Below, one piece after another: positions 1-9,515 of a stretch of 64,000 nt of DNA (within the stretch, counting starts at the first letter, position 1; the number at the start of each line of letters is the position of its first letter). Origin of the DNA: Oscillatoriales cyanobacterium M59_W2019_021 (GTDB lineage: Bacteria > Cyanobacteriota > Cyanobacteriia > Cyanobacteriales > Geitlerinemataceae); NCBI GenBank assembly GCA_015295945.1, contig DVED01000130.1, forward strand, positions 1-64,000, in the 5' to 3' direction. The notes under the pieces were generated by a model. That model was not told where the DNA came from. It searched no databases and saw only the letters and a list, made by a program, of their open reading frames with translations. The translations under genes and the position numbers were made by a program.

Positions 1-13
1 AATTCTAAAAATA

Positions 14-766
14 ATGAACAAACTTCCCCACATCACGACCTTTTTTTGGGTCATGAAAATCTGTGCTACCACCCTTGGAGAAACCGCCGGCGACCTTTTA
101 TCGATGACGCTCAATGTAGGCTATGCCGTAAGTTCTCTAATCTTAATCGGCGTGTTTTTAGCCACTCTCGTCACTCAATTGGTCTCGAAAAGCTATAACC
201 CTTTACTGTATTGGACGGTTATCCTTTCGACCAGTACCGCTGGAACCACGATGTCCGATTATATGGATCGCACGTTAGGGTTGGGTTATGCAACGGGAAG
301 TACGATTTTAGTGACCCTTCTCTTGGTTATGTTGGCATTCTGGCGATTCAGTGTTGGGTCGTTATCGGTGACGAATATCAAAACCCCTAAAGTCGAGTTG
401 CTGTATTGGACGACTATTCTATTTTCCAATACGTTGGGGACTGCTTTAGGCGATTTTCTTGCCGATAGTTCCGGTCTGGGGTTTGCCGGAGGAGCGCTGC
501 TGATTTCGGGTTTGCTCGCTCTAGTCTTGGCAGCGCATTATTATACTCAAATTTCCGGAGTTTTGTTATTTTGGATTGCCTTTGTCCTCACCCGACCTTT
601 TGGTGCCACGCTGGGGGATTTTTTGACAAAACCTCACGAAAAAGGGGGACTCGGTTTTGGGACGATCGGCTCTTCTATTGTCCTCGTTTCAATTCTGGGA
701 GTTTGTATCGCCTTTACTCATTTCAAGCACAGCCGCTTACTCGCTAGAAGTGCTAAGGAAGGATGA
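14..766 (+). CDS. COG4705-like multi-pass membrane protein with four internal repeats
   Basis: ORF; hydrophobic; repeated motif (TTLGETAGDLL / STAGTTMSDYM / NTLGTALGDFL / RPFGATLGDFL), each followed by a GLGY/GLGF-type segment. Confidence 0.8.
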   Translation: MNKLPHITTFFWVMKICATTLGETAGDLLSMTLNVGYAVSSLILIGVFLATLVTQLVSKSYNPLLYWTVILSTSTAGTTMSDYMDRTLGLGYATGSTILVTLLLVMLAFWRFSVGSLSVTNIKTPKVELLYWTTILFSNTLGTALGDFLADSSGLGFAGGALLISGLLALVLAAHYYTQISGVLLFWIAFVLTRPFGATLGDFLTKPHEKGGLGFGTIGSSIVLVSILGVCIAFTHFKHSRLLARSAKEG

Positions 767-973
767 CGTCGCCACCGCAACTTGGGTGTTTGACATGGCG
801 AATGGGTGTAGAATTTACATGATTCTTATCGATTCAGACACGAGCTTTCCCAAGGATCGTGCGTTTTTCTACAAGAATTCGTTCTGACGGCTAACCGCTA
901 ATATACATCTCAAAAAAATAAACTCAAAGTTTATGTTTCGAGCTATACTTTCATCGTACCGATCGATTTTCTC

Positions 974-1465
974 ATGAGTAGTATTGAAGATTATCTCGAA
1001 CGCTACCCCCAGCAAAGCCAAACATTCATCGGCATCAAGTTCGAGCAATTTCAGGAATTAGTCCAAAAAGTGGAAATCCTTCATCAACCCAAACAACTGG
1101 CACGCCCGAGATTAATTCGAGTTGAAGGAGGTCGCGATCGAAAACTCTCGGTCAAGCAAGAGGTGCTTCTAACGTTAGTTTATTTGCACCAATCTCTCAC
1201 CTTTCGACTTCTGGGGATGCAATTTGAAGTGAGTGAGTCTACCGCTCGCGATATTTTTAATGACTGGGTGGAGACCTTGGGTGAAATCTTGCCCGCAAGT
1301 TTGATGGAGAAAATCACAAAAAAAGACAGGGAGCAGGAATGGATTGAAGAGGCTTTAACCGAACTGGAATCGATCGTAGAAAAGTCCAAACAACATCGGG
1401 GAGGTCTATTAGCTAGATGGATCGATCGCAGGCAATTTCACGGTGAAACAACTCCCTACCCCTAG
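974..1465 (+). pseudogene. IS5-type transposase N-terminal fragment (HTH_Tnp_4-like), lacking the DDE domain
   Basis: KLSVKQEVLLTLVYLHQSLTFRLLGMQFEVSESTARDIFNDW is typical of the N-terminus of these transposases; no catalytic domain follows and the last ~20 codons read antisense into the kinase gene. Confidence 0.75.
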
Positions 1466-2653
1466 CTGACTGGTAACCGCGATCGATCCGCCGTGGTTTT
1501 GCGCGATCGCTCTGGCGATTGCCAGTCCCAAACCCGATCCGCCCGATCGATACGATCGCGACGAATCGGCTTGCCAAAAGCGATCGAACACCCGTTCGAG
1601 ATTCTCGGGTGCGATGCCAATTCCCGTATCTTTAACGCGGACGAGAATGTGTTTTTCCACCCGAGCGCAATCCATCTCAACTTTCCCACCTTCAGGGGTG
1701 TAGCAAAGTGCGTTAACGAGCAAATTGGCGAACAGTTGTTTGAGTTGCGCCACATCTCCCCGTAAATAAATAGGCTTGCCTGGAAAGAGACTTAGTTGGA
1801 TCGATTTTGTCTGCGCTTGTTGTTGATAGAGTTGCAAAAGACCGCTCAATAGATCGGTCAGGTCGAAAATAGTCCGATCGAGTTCCAAATCCCGATCGGT
1901 TCGCGCTAAAAATAACAAATCCTCAGTGAGACGGAGCATCTGAGCGGTGGCATTGGCGATCGCTTCAAATTTTTGAATACCATTAATTGAGATCTCTTCT
2001 GGATATTTCAACGCCACCTGTACGTTCGCATCGATCGCCATCAGAGGATTCCGCAGTTCGTGAGAGGCATCCGCTGTAAACTGCTTGAGTCGATCGAAGC
2101 TTTGCTCCACCGGTTGCATTGCCTGACGAGTTAAGATCGCCCCACCCATCCCGCCGAGCAGCAAGGCAACGATCGCGCCACTACCTAACCCCCAGTCTAG
2201 TTTTCTCAGCGTTTCCTCAAAGTCCTCGAGAGATTGGCTGGCTCTAACATAGCCGACCAGACGATGGTCTTCTTGGCTCGTCAAGGGTAGCGTCATTCCG
2301 CGAATCGGCGGCGTACCCGCCTGCGTCTGGACGATTTTCTTCCTCGCTAAGGGCAATGTTAAGACATAGCGCCCCTGTTTGCCGATCGATCTCCCGCGAG
2401 CGTCAAACCATTCTAATGCTTGATCGCCATCGAGCGATGACTGCACGGAGAAGTCATTCTCCAACACGAGATCGCCATCCTCTAGTTCCAAGCTGGCAGC
2501 CGCACTCTCTCCCAAGGCGACGAGCTTTTCAGTGAACTGTTGGCTGAGAATGTGGGTAAAAACCACGCGAACGGCGATCGCCGAGACGCTTAAAATCGAG
2601 GCGAATACCAACACGTAAGACCGTAATAATCGATCGCGCAGGACTTGAAACAC
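1409..2653 (-). CDS. Sensor histidine kinase (RppB-like)
   Basis: H-box ASHELRNPL, N-box, G-boxes GIGIAPE and GGSGLGLAIA; N-terminal TM segments; directly follows the response regulator. Confidence 0.9.
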   Translation of the reverse strand: MFQVLRDRLLRSYVLVFASILSVSAIAVRVVFTHILSQQFTEKLVALGESAAASLELEDGDLVLENDFSVQSSLDGDQALEWFDARGRSIGKQGRYVLTLPLARKKIVQTQAGTPPIRGMTLPLTSQEDHRLVGYVRASQSLEDFEETLRKLDWGLGSGAIVALLLGGMGGAILTRQAMQPVEQSFDRLKQFTADASHELRNPLMAIDANVQVALKYPEEISINGIQKFEAIANATAQMLRLTEDLLFLARTDRDLELDRTIFDLTDLLSGLLQLYQQQAQTKSIQLSLFPGKPIYLRGDVAQLKQLFANLLVNALCYTPEGGKVEMDCARVEKHILVRVKDTGIGIAPENLERVFDRFWQADSSRSYRSGGSGLGLAIARAIAQNHGGSIAVTSQLGVGSCFTVKLPAIDPSS

Positions 2654-2655
2654 GG

Positions 2656-3339
2656 TTAGAAAACAGAGGTCTTTCTCAGACGATAGCCAATTCCATAGAC
2701 TGTTTCAATCGAGTCTTCCGATCCGCCGACCGCCTTGAGCTTGCGTCGCAGGTTGGTGATATGGGTTTTAATCGTTCCCTCTCCGGAAAATCGATCGAGT
2801 TCCCACAGCTTATCGAGCAGATCTGCACGGGAAAAAACGCGATCGGGATTTCTCAACAGACATTCTAAAATCCGATACTCTTTCGGCGTGAGCGATAAGT
2901 TTCGATCGGCATAAGTCACAATACAAGTGCTTGGGTCGAGTTGCAGCTTGCCATGCGCGAGCACTGAAGGTTTGGTATCCCCACTGCGGCGAGATAACGC
3001 TCGAATGCGTGCTGCCAATTCCTCTAACTTAAAGGGTTTGACCAAATAGTCGTCGGCTCCCGCATCCAAACCGACGACCTTATCGGTGGTGGTGTCTCGT
3101 GCCGTTAGCATCAAAATCAGTGCCGAACTGCCAGCCGTTCGCAACCGCTGGCACAAGGTAATGCCATCGAGTCGGGGCAGCATCAGATCCAGTAAGATGA
3201 GGTCGTATTGCACTGTCATGGCACAGTCCCAACCTTCTATACCGTCTCGAGCCAGGTCGATCGTATGGTTTTGGTGTCGCAGATCTTCGGCTAAAGGGCA
3301 GGAAATGCGATCGTCATCTTCCACCAATAAAATTCTCAT
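2656..3339 (-). CDS. OmpR-family response regulator (RppA-like)
   Basis: Receiver domain (LLVEDD, DLMLPRLDG, KPF) plus winged-helix C-terminus. Confidence 0.93.
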   Translation of the reverse strand: MRILLVEDDDRISCPLAEDLRHQNHTIDLARDGIEGWDCAMTVQYDLILLDLMLPRLDGITLCQRLRTAGSSALILMLTARDTTTDKVVGLDAGADDYLVKPFKLEELAARIRALSRRSGDTKPSVLAHGKLQLDPSTCIVTYADRNLSLTPKEYRILECLLRNPDRVFSRADLLDKLWELDRFSGEGTIKTHITNLRRKLKAVGGSEDSIETVYGIGYRLRKTSVF

Positions 3340-3433
3340 AGCAATCGGAATGCAATGGGTCTTTCTTTAACTATCATCCTTCCCAACTTTGGCGACAACC
3401 GATCGGCGATCGATGTTGAGAAGAAAAGCGGGT

Positions 3434-3871
3434 CTATTCTCGTTGAAAATTCGGTTCAAAATGAAAGACTTGCTTCCAGATCGTCGCCAATTGATATTGG
3501 GAAATTTCAGTCCCGAAGAAAACCCGAAGATGTCCGTGACAAAAACGGTAAGCATATCCCGATTTTATCAGGTAATACGACCATTGCATTTCCAAATCGG
3601 GAAGACCGTAGGTGAGAATTGCCACGCGATATTCAGACCGATCGTCCATATCTTGGAAACTCGTCCGTAAGTAACCCATTTCATCGGTTCCGCATCGTTC
3701 GCTAACTTCCTCTATTCCCTCATGATACGTTTCAACGCGATCCGTGCAGACACTCACATCCACCCCATACACCTCCTGAAACAGTACCCGTAAAAATGTC
3801 GTCGCACCCGCATCGGATTCGGGATTCGCTGCCAAAAATGGGCGATCGAGTTTCAAGACCCACCCTGTCAT
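3434..3871 (-). CDS. Hypothetical protein
   Basis: 145-aa ORF with plausible composition; no family recognised. Confidence 0.5.
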   Translation of the reverse strand: MTGWVLKLDRPFLAANPESDAGATTFLRVLFQEVYGVDVSVCTDRVETYHEGIEEVSERCGTDEMGYLRTSFQDMDDRSEYRVAILTYGLPDLEMQWSYYLIKSGYAYRFCHGHLRVFFGTEISQYQLATIWKQVFHFEPNFQRE

Positions 3872-4008
3872 ATTGTTAGCCGTTGTCTTCTCGTCTTTTT
3901 TGTGCCTGTCGGTGTCGTCAGGTGATAAACTAAGATTCTATAGACTTTTCGGGCGATCGCCGCTCGGGAAGGTCTATCCGCTTCGAGAAACGATCGGGAA
4001 CTATCGCG

Positions 4009-4125
4009 ATGCTCGAAATTTTCACCAACCGCCCCTACTGGATTTTTCAAGATACCGTCACGCTGGCAATCTCCGCCCTGTTTTTCTGGCAAGTGTGGGT
4101 AGCGATGCAAGCGATTAAGAAATAG
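4009..4125 (+). CDS. Small single-TM protein, 38 aa (MLEIFTNRPYWIFQDTVTLAISALFFWQVWVAMQAIKK)
   Basis: Read by eye; below the size cutoff of the ORF track; ATG..TAG ends 5 nt before the cobA start. Confidence 0.5.
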   Translation: MLEIFTNRPYWIFQDTVTLAISALFFWQVWVAMQAIKK

Positions 4126-4130
4126 TACCG

Positions 4131-4871
4131 ATGACGACCCCACAGGGCAAAGTTTATCTCGTCGGTGCCGGACCCGGAGATCTCGACTACCTCACCGTTC
4201 GCGGACGGCAACTCCTCTCCCATGCGGAGGTTTTGGTCTACGATGCTCTAGCTGACGATCGTCTGTTGCAGTGGGTGAAGCCACAGTGTCAGCAAGTGGA
4301 TGTCGGCAAGCGGGGGGGCAAACCCAGTCCGCCGCAATCGGAAATTAACGACATTTTGGTGCGATACTGCCAGCAAGGTCAGCAAGTGGTTCGCCTTAAA
4401 AGCGGCGATCCTTTTATCTTCGGTCGCTGCACGTCGGAAATCCAAGCACTTGTCGAAGCCGATTGTCCCTTTGAAGTCGTACCGGGCATTTCCTCGGCAC
4501 TGGCGGCTCCTCTCCTGGCAGGCATTCCCCTCACCGATCCCGTCCTCAGTCGCGGTTTTGCTGTCGTTAGCGGTCACGATCCCCTGGCACTGGATTGGGA
4601 AGCCTTGGTGCGGATGGAAACTGTGGTGGTGTTGATGGGGGGCGCTCAGTTACTCGAAATCGTTCGGTTGCTGCAACGCTACGGCAAATCGTCGCAAACG
4701 CCCGTTGCCGTTATTCGTTGGGCGGGTCGTCCCCAACAACAAGTGTGGACGGGAACGCTAGAAAATATCGTCCGCCGCACGGCGAACGAATCTCTATCTC
4801 CCACGGTTATTGTTATTGGAGAAGTGGTGGGCTTGCGGGAGTTTTTGCAGTGCGCGAACGTTAACTCATGA
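4131..4871 (+). CDS. cobA: Uroporphyrinogen-III C-methyltransferase
   Basis: VYLVGAGPGDLDYLTVRG, VRLKSGDPFIFGR, PGISSALAAP motifs of SUMT. Confidence 0.93.
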   Translation: MTTPQGKVYLVGAGPGDLDYLTVRGRQLLSHAEVLVYDALADDRLLQWVKPQCQQVDVGKRGGKPSPPQSEINDILVRYCQQGQQVVRLKSGDPFIFGRCTSEIQALVEADCPFEVVPGISSALAAPLLAGIPLTDPVLSRGFAVVSGHDPLALDWEALVRMETVVVLMGGAQLLEIVRLLQRYGKSSQTPVAVIRWAGRPQQQVWTGTLENIVRRTANESLSPTVIVIGEVVGLREFLQCANVNS

Positions 4872-5776
4872 ATCACTCAATCTTCACTCTCATTATCGAA
4901 CCGCTGCAATATGGATTTATGCAGCGATCGCTGGTTATTGCCATCCTCGTCGGTTTGGTGTGTGCGATCGTGGGGAGTTATTTAATCGTCCGGCGGTTGG
5001 CATTACTGGGAGATGCCATCAGCCATTCGGTATTGCCGGGATTGGCGATCGCCTTTATTTTAGGCATTAATATCTTTGTCGGAGCTTTCATTGCCGGAAT
5101 CCTCAGCACCGTTATTATTACGTGGATTTGGTCGCGATCGAATATTAAAGAAGATGCGGCAATGGGGATCGTTTTCTCGGCTTTCTTCGCCTTGGGAGTC
5201 ACTTTAATTACGATCGTCCAGAAAGAAAATAAAATCGACCTCAATCACTTTTTGTTCGGCAATATTTTAGGCGTCACCGCTGAAGAGGTTATCGAAACCG
5301 CTATTTTAGCGATCGTCGTTCTGGTGACGGTTATTTTATTATACAAAGAGCTCCTATTCTACAGCTTCGATCCCCTCGGCGCCCAAGCAGCGGGTTTACC
5401 CGTCAATTTGCTCAACTTCGGTTTGATGGTTTTGATTTCCCTAACCGTCGTTGCCAGCCTCAAAGCCGTCGGCGTTATCCTGGTTTTATCCCTACTCATT
5501 ACCCCCGGTGCGACGGCTTATCTTCTCGTTCCGCGTTTCTATCAAGTGATGTCGATCGGTTCGATAATTGGCATTATTTCCAGTATTAGCGGAATGTATT
5601 TGAGTTACTACTATAATTTACCGTCCGGACCGGCGATCGTCTTAGTGGTTTCCAGTTTATTTACCTTAGCCTTGTTATTCAGTCCCAGTCAGGGAGTTCT
5701 CACCCATCGAAAATCCACTTCAGAAAAATCGGCAATTTGGCGAGAACTCAAACAGTTACTCAAAGCCAAGCCGTAG
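4868..5776 (+). CDS. mntB: Manganese/zinc ABC transporter permease (ABC-3 family)
   Basis: ABC-3 permease signature (GDAISHSVLPGLAIAF); overlaps the cobA stop by 4 nt. Confidence 0.85.
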   Translation: MNHSIFTLIIEPLQYGFMQRSLVIAILVGLVCAIVGSYLIVRRLALLGDAISHSVLPGLAIAFILGINIFVGAFIAGILSTVIITWIWSRSNIKEDAAMGIVFSAFFALGVTLITIVQKENKIDLNHFLFGNILGVTAEEVIETAILAIVVLVTVILLYKELLFYSFDPLGAQAAGLPVNLLNFGLMVLISLTVVASLKAVGVILVLSLLITPGATAYLLVPRFYQVMSIGSIIGIISSISGMYLSYYYNLPSGPAIVLVVSSLFTLALLFSPSQGVLTHRKSTSEKSAIWRELKQLLKAKP

Positions 5777-5788
5777 AAACTTTCATTA

Positions 5789-6643
5789 TCAGTTTGATCG
5801 TAAATCTCTGATTTCTTCAACACTCAATCCCGTTGTTTGGCTAATCGTTTCATCATCTAGAATATCTAGCAATTGTCGGGCGATCGATCTCTTGGCATTT
5901 TTCTCCCCTTCTTCCCGTCCTTCTTCCCGTCCTTCTTCCCGTCCTAAAGCGATCGCCCCCTGTTGGTCGTAAATAAACTGTTCTCGCCGTTCTAAATCCT
6001 CAATTTCGTCCCGCGTCAAGTTGGCTTCGTTGGCAATTTCAAAGGCATGATGAATTTCGGGAATGCTATCCATAGTGTTTGGAACTTGAGTGAGCGATCG
6101 CGCAAACTTAAGAAAATAAATCCATTTCTCGGTTAAAGTTTCTAACTGAGAAGCTTCTTTTTTAAATTTAGGAAGTTCGACAAACACTAAATCGAGTTCG
6201 CCATCGGCATAGATAACGTTCTTCGTTCTTTCTTTATACACAAACCGAGAAGTGTAGTCCTCAAATTGAGGAAACATTACAAAGTCAGTAATCGTCAGTG
6301 CGATGACGGGTTTTAGCATTCGGTAGCCTTCGCCAGATTGAAGCTGAAAGGCATAGGTTTTAGCAGCATTATACAACACTCGCTTGTCGAACGACAGGAC
6401 ATTCAATACCTGCATTTCGATAATCACCAACGTGCCATCGTTGAGTTTGGCTTTCACATCGAGATAGGTATCTTTTAATCCCCATATTTTGGGCGGTAAG
6501 TTGGGATTGAGAATTTCGAGATCTTCAATAATGGGCTGGGCATTGTAAATGAGAGCGTTGAGAAAGCTGATGAGAATGTCTTTACTTTCTGAAGACCCAA
6601 AAATTTTCTTAAAGGCATAGTCTGTTTTCGGATTAATAAACAT
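5789..6643 (-). CDS. Rpn family recombination-promoting nuclease/putative transposase (PD-(D/E)XK)
   Basis: FINPKTDYAFKKIFG N-terminus; VIIEMQV catalytic motif; GREEGREEGREEG C-terminal linker. Confidence 0.88.
   Translation of the reverse strand: MFINPKTDYAFKKIFGSSESKDILISFLNALIYNAQPIIEDLEILNPNLPPKIWGLKDTYLDVKAKLNDGTLVIIEMQVLNVLSFDKRVLYNAAKTYAFQLQSGEGYRMLKPVIALTITDFVMFPQFEDYTSRFVYKERTKNVIYADGELDLVFVELPKFKKEASQLETLTEKWIYFLKFARSLTQVPNTMDSIPEIHHAFEIANEANLTRDEIEDLERREQFIYDQQGAIALGREEGREEGREEGEKNAKRSIARQLLDILDDETISQTTGLSVEEIRDLRSN
5909..5944 (-). repeat. Three perfect 12-bp tandem copies (TTCTTCCCGTCC) inside the Rpn-family gene
   Basis: Direct reading; encodes (GREE)n. Confidence 0.9.
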
Positions 6644-6961
6644 AGGATTGAATGGGTTGTCGCTCCCTGAACTTGTTTTTTGTACGTTAAATTATTAAAG
6701 CTAACGCACACAGCCTGATCGTACCACACCGTGAAAACCCTGTAAACTCGTTCAATAAATGACTTTATTCTCAATAACTAAATCCAGTAAATCCTCGATT
6801 GCTAGCGATTAAACCCGGACTCGCCGGAATTGACGGCAAGGGGTTTCACCCCTTGTTAATTAACCAACAGCATCATGCCATTCGCCCCTACAATTTGATG
6901 GAATTGAATGTACCTCACGGACTTAAAAATTGCTATAAACTTCATAGTGAGTTGAACGATC

Positions 6962-6982
6962 GGGCGGGTATTTTACCCGCCC
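6962..6982. repeat. Perfect 9-bp inverted repeat GGGCGGGTA-TTT-TACCCGCCC just 3' of acs
   Basis: Direct reading; lies 7 nt from the acs stop; possible terminator or dispersed palindromic repeat. Confidence 0.6.
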
Positions 6983-6989
6983 TCATCTC

Positions 6990-8957
6990 CTACGCGCCGC
7001 CGCGCAACTTATCCAACACGCTGCGATCTTGCAGTGTGGACGTATCTCCAGTAATCTCCTCTCCGGCGGCTAAATTCCGCAACAGGCGGCGCATGATTTT
7101 GCCCGATCGAGTTTTAGGTAAATCGTCGCTGAAGCGGATTTCTCCGGGACGGGCGATCGCCCCAATTTCTTCCACGACGTGCTTTTTCAATTCCTTCGCC
7201 AATTCTTCGCTAGGCGTATACTCCCCTTCCAAACTGACGAATGCCACCACTTCTTCCCCTTTCAACTCGTCGGGTTTGCCCACCACTGCCGCTTCTGCCA
7301 CTGCCGGGTGCGATACCAACGCCGACTCGATTTCCATGGTTCCCAAACGGTGTCCGGCAACGCTAATCACGTCATCGACGCGACCCATCACCCAGAAATA
7401 ACCGTCCTCGTCCTGTCGGGCTCCATCTCCGGCAAAGTAGAAATACTGCCCGTCTTTAGGGGGAATGTGTTCCCAATAGCTGCGGCGGAAGCGATCGAAA
7501 TCGCCGTAAACCGTCCGCATCATACTCGGCCAAGGATACTTAATTGTCAAGTATCCGCCTTCGTTAACTCCGACGGGATTGCCGTCAAGATCCACCACTT
7601 CGGCAATAATTCCGGGGAACGGACGAGTTGCCGAACCGGGTTTGGTGGGGGTTGCCCCCGGTAGCGGGGTAATCATAAATCCGCCCGTTTCCGTTTGCCA
7701 CCAGGTATCGACAATGGGACAGCGTTCGCCGCCGATGACTTGGTGATACCACATCCAAGCTTCCGGGTTGATGGGTTCGCCGACGGTTCCCAGCAGTCGC
7801 AGGGAGGAGAGATCTCGCGCTTTCGGGAGTTGGTCTCCGGCTTTCATAAAGGCGCGAATTGCCGTGGGGGCAGTGTAGAAAATGGTGACGCCGTATTTTT
7901 CTACCACATCCCAGAAGCAACCGGGGTTAGAAGGACGGGGAGCGCCTTCGTACATTAAAGAGGTGGCACCGTTGGACAGCGGACCGTAGACGATGTAGCT
8001 GTGTCCGGTAATCCAACCGACATCGGCAGTACACCAGTAGACATCGGTGTCTTTGAGATCGAACGTCCATTGGGTGGTGACGTGGGTGTAGAGGTTGTAA
8101 CCGCCGGTGGTGTGGACGACGCCTTTGGGTTTGCCGGTACTGCCGGAGGTGTAGAGGATGAAGAGGAGATCTTCGCTGTCCATGGGTTCGGCGGGACAGT
8201 CGGCGGAAACGGTGGGTTGCAATTCGTGCCACCAGACATCGCGTCCCGCTTCCATGTGGATGTCTTGTCCGGTGCGTTTGACGACGAGGACGTTGGTTAC
8301 GGTGGGCACGCCTTCAACGAGGGCTTTGTCTACTTCGTCTTTGAGATGAACGATGTTATCTTTGCGCCAACCGCCATCGGCAGTAATCACCAGTTTGACT
8401 TCTCCGTCTTGGAGACGCTGGCGGAGAGCATCGGCACTGAACCCGCCAAAGACGACGCTATGCACTGCCCCAATTCTGGCACAGGCGAGCATGGCGATCG
8501 CCGCTTCGGGGATCATGGGCATATAAATCCCCACTCGATCGCCCTTTTGCGCTCCCAATTGTTTGAGAACGTTTGCCATCTGACACACTTCTCGGTGGAG
8601 TTGAGCGTAAGTGAGGGTGCGAGAGTCTCCCGGTTCGCCTTCCCAAATCAGGGCGGCTTTATTTTTACGCCAGGTGGTTAAGTGGCGATCAAGGCAGTTG
8701 TAAGAAATGTTAAGCTTGCCGCCGACGAACCACTGGGCGACGGGAGGCTGCCAGTCGAGAACGGTGTCCCATTTCTGGAACCAGTGCAGTTCGGTCTCGG
8801 CAAGTTCTTCCCAGAAACTTTCGGGATCGGCAGCGGCGCGATCGTACAGTTGTTGGTATGCCTCCATGCTGGAGATTTTCGCATTTTGCGAAAACTCTGG
8901 AGACGGCGGAAACGTCCGTTTTTCTTGCAGAATGGATTCGATTGTTGAAGATGACAT
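6990..8957 (-). CDS. acs: Acetyl-CoA synthetase
   Basis: [43 protein letters not shown] motifs. Confidence 0.97.
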   Translation of the reverse strand: MSSSTIESILQEKRTFPPSPEFSQNAKISSMEAYQQLYDRAAADPESFWEELAETELHWFQKWDTVLDWQPPVAQWFVGGKLNISYNCLDRHLTTWRKNKAALIWEGEPGDSRTLTYAQLHREVCQMANVLKQLGAQKGDRVGIYMPMIPEAAIAMLACARIGAVHSVVFGGFSADALRQRLQDGEVKLVITADGGWRKDNIVHLKDEVDKALVEGVPTVTNVLVVKRTGQDIHMEAGRDVWWHELQPTVSADCPAEPMDSEDLLFILYTSGSTGKPKGVVHTTGGYNLYTHVTTQWTFDLKDTDVYWCTADVGWITGHSYIVYGPLSNGATSLMYEGAPRPSNPGCFWDVVEKYGVTIFYTAPTAIRAFMKAGDQLPKARDLSSLRLLGTVGEPINPEAWMWYHQVIGGERCPIVDTWWQTETGGFMITPLPGATPTKPGSATRPFPGIIAEVVDLDGNPVGVNEGGYLTIKYPWPSMMRTVYGDFDRFRRSYWEHIPPKDGQYFYFAGDGARQDEDGYFWVMGRVDDVISVAGHRLGTMEIESALVSHPAVAEAAVVGKPDELKGEEVVAFVSLEGEYTPSEELAKELKKHVVEEIGAIARPGEIRFSDDLPKTRSGKIMRRLLRNLAAGEEITGDTSTLQDRSVLDKLRGGA

Positions 8958-9515
8958 AGTTTTGGGTGTAACGTTGGTTACTATTCAAAACCATTTTGAC
9001 CCCAGAGGCGATCGATCGGATCTCGGCAGGGATCGATTCTCGAAAGATCGCTAAAAGTGAGCTAGGATACAGTTTTCCGGCGATGGATATAAATCTAAAG
9101 AAAATATAAAGCTTTTCCGCACTTTGCAAATTTTTGACTAGTATAGTTACAGATTAATAAACCGCTAGCCACAAATCTTATAAAAGGCTGGCATGTAGAA
9201 GATAAAATTCTCAGCCCGATCTGAAACCAGGCCGGGCTAATTTTATATTTGTCCTTTGTCATCGGCCATGTGTCATTGCCACCTGCAACCCGCGAGTCTA
9301 GGAGTTTGAAGGCAGGGAAGAGAGAGGAGATGAGGGGAAGGGGGTAGAAACGGTTCTTGCCAAGGACAAATGACGCATGACGAATGACCAACATTCCCAC
9401 AACCAATATGAAAAACTTAACTGAGATATTTGTTATTTAATAAAAAATTATATTAAATTCGTGTAACAATAGAGGTTATAAAAACATAACGGTATAATGA
9501 TCGAGGTTTGAGATT

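Noticed and set aside
7927-8681. Several long ORFs overlapping acs on both strands (7927..8232, 7955..8239, 8001..8681)
   Set aside because: Fully inside the strongly supported acs gene; low-complexity or Arg/Gly-rich products typical of antisense or off-frame translation in GC-rich coding DNA.
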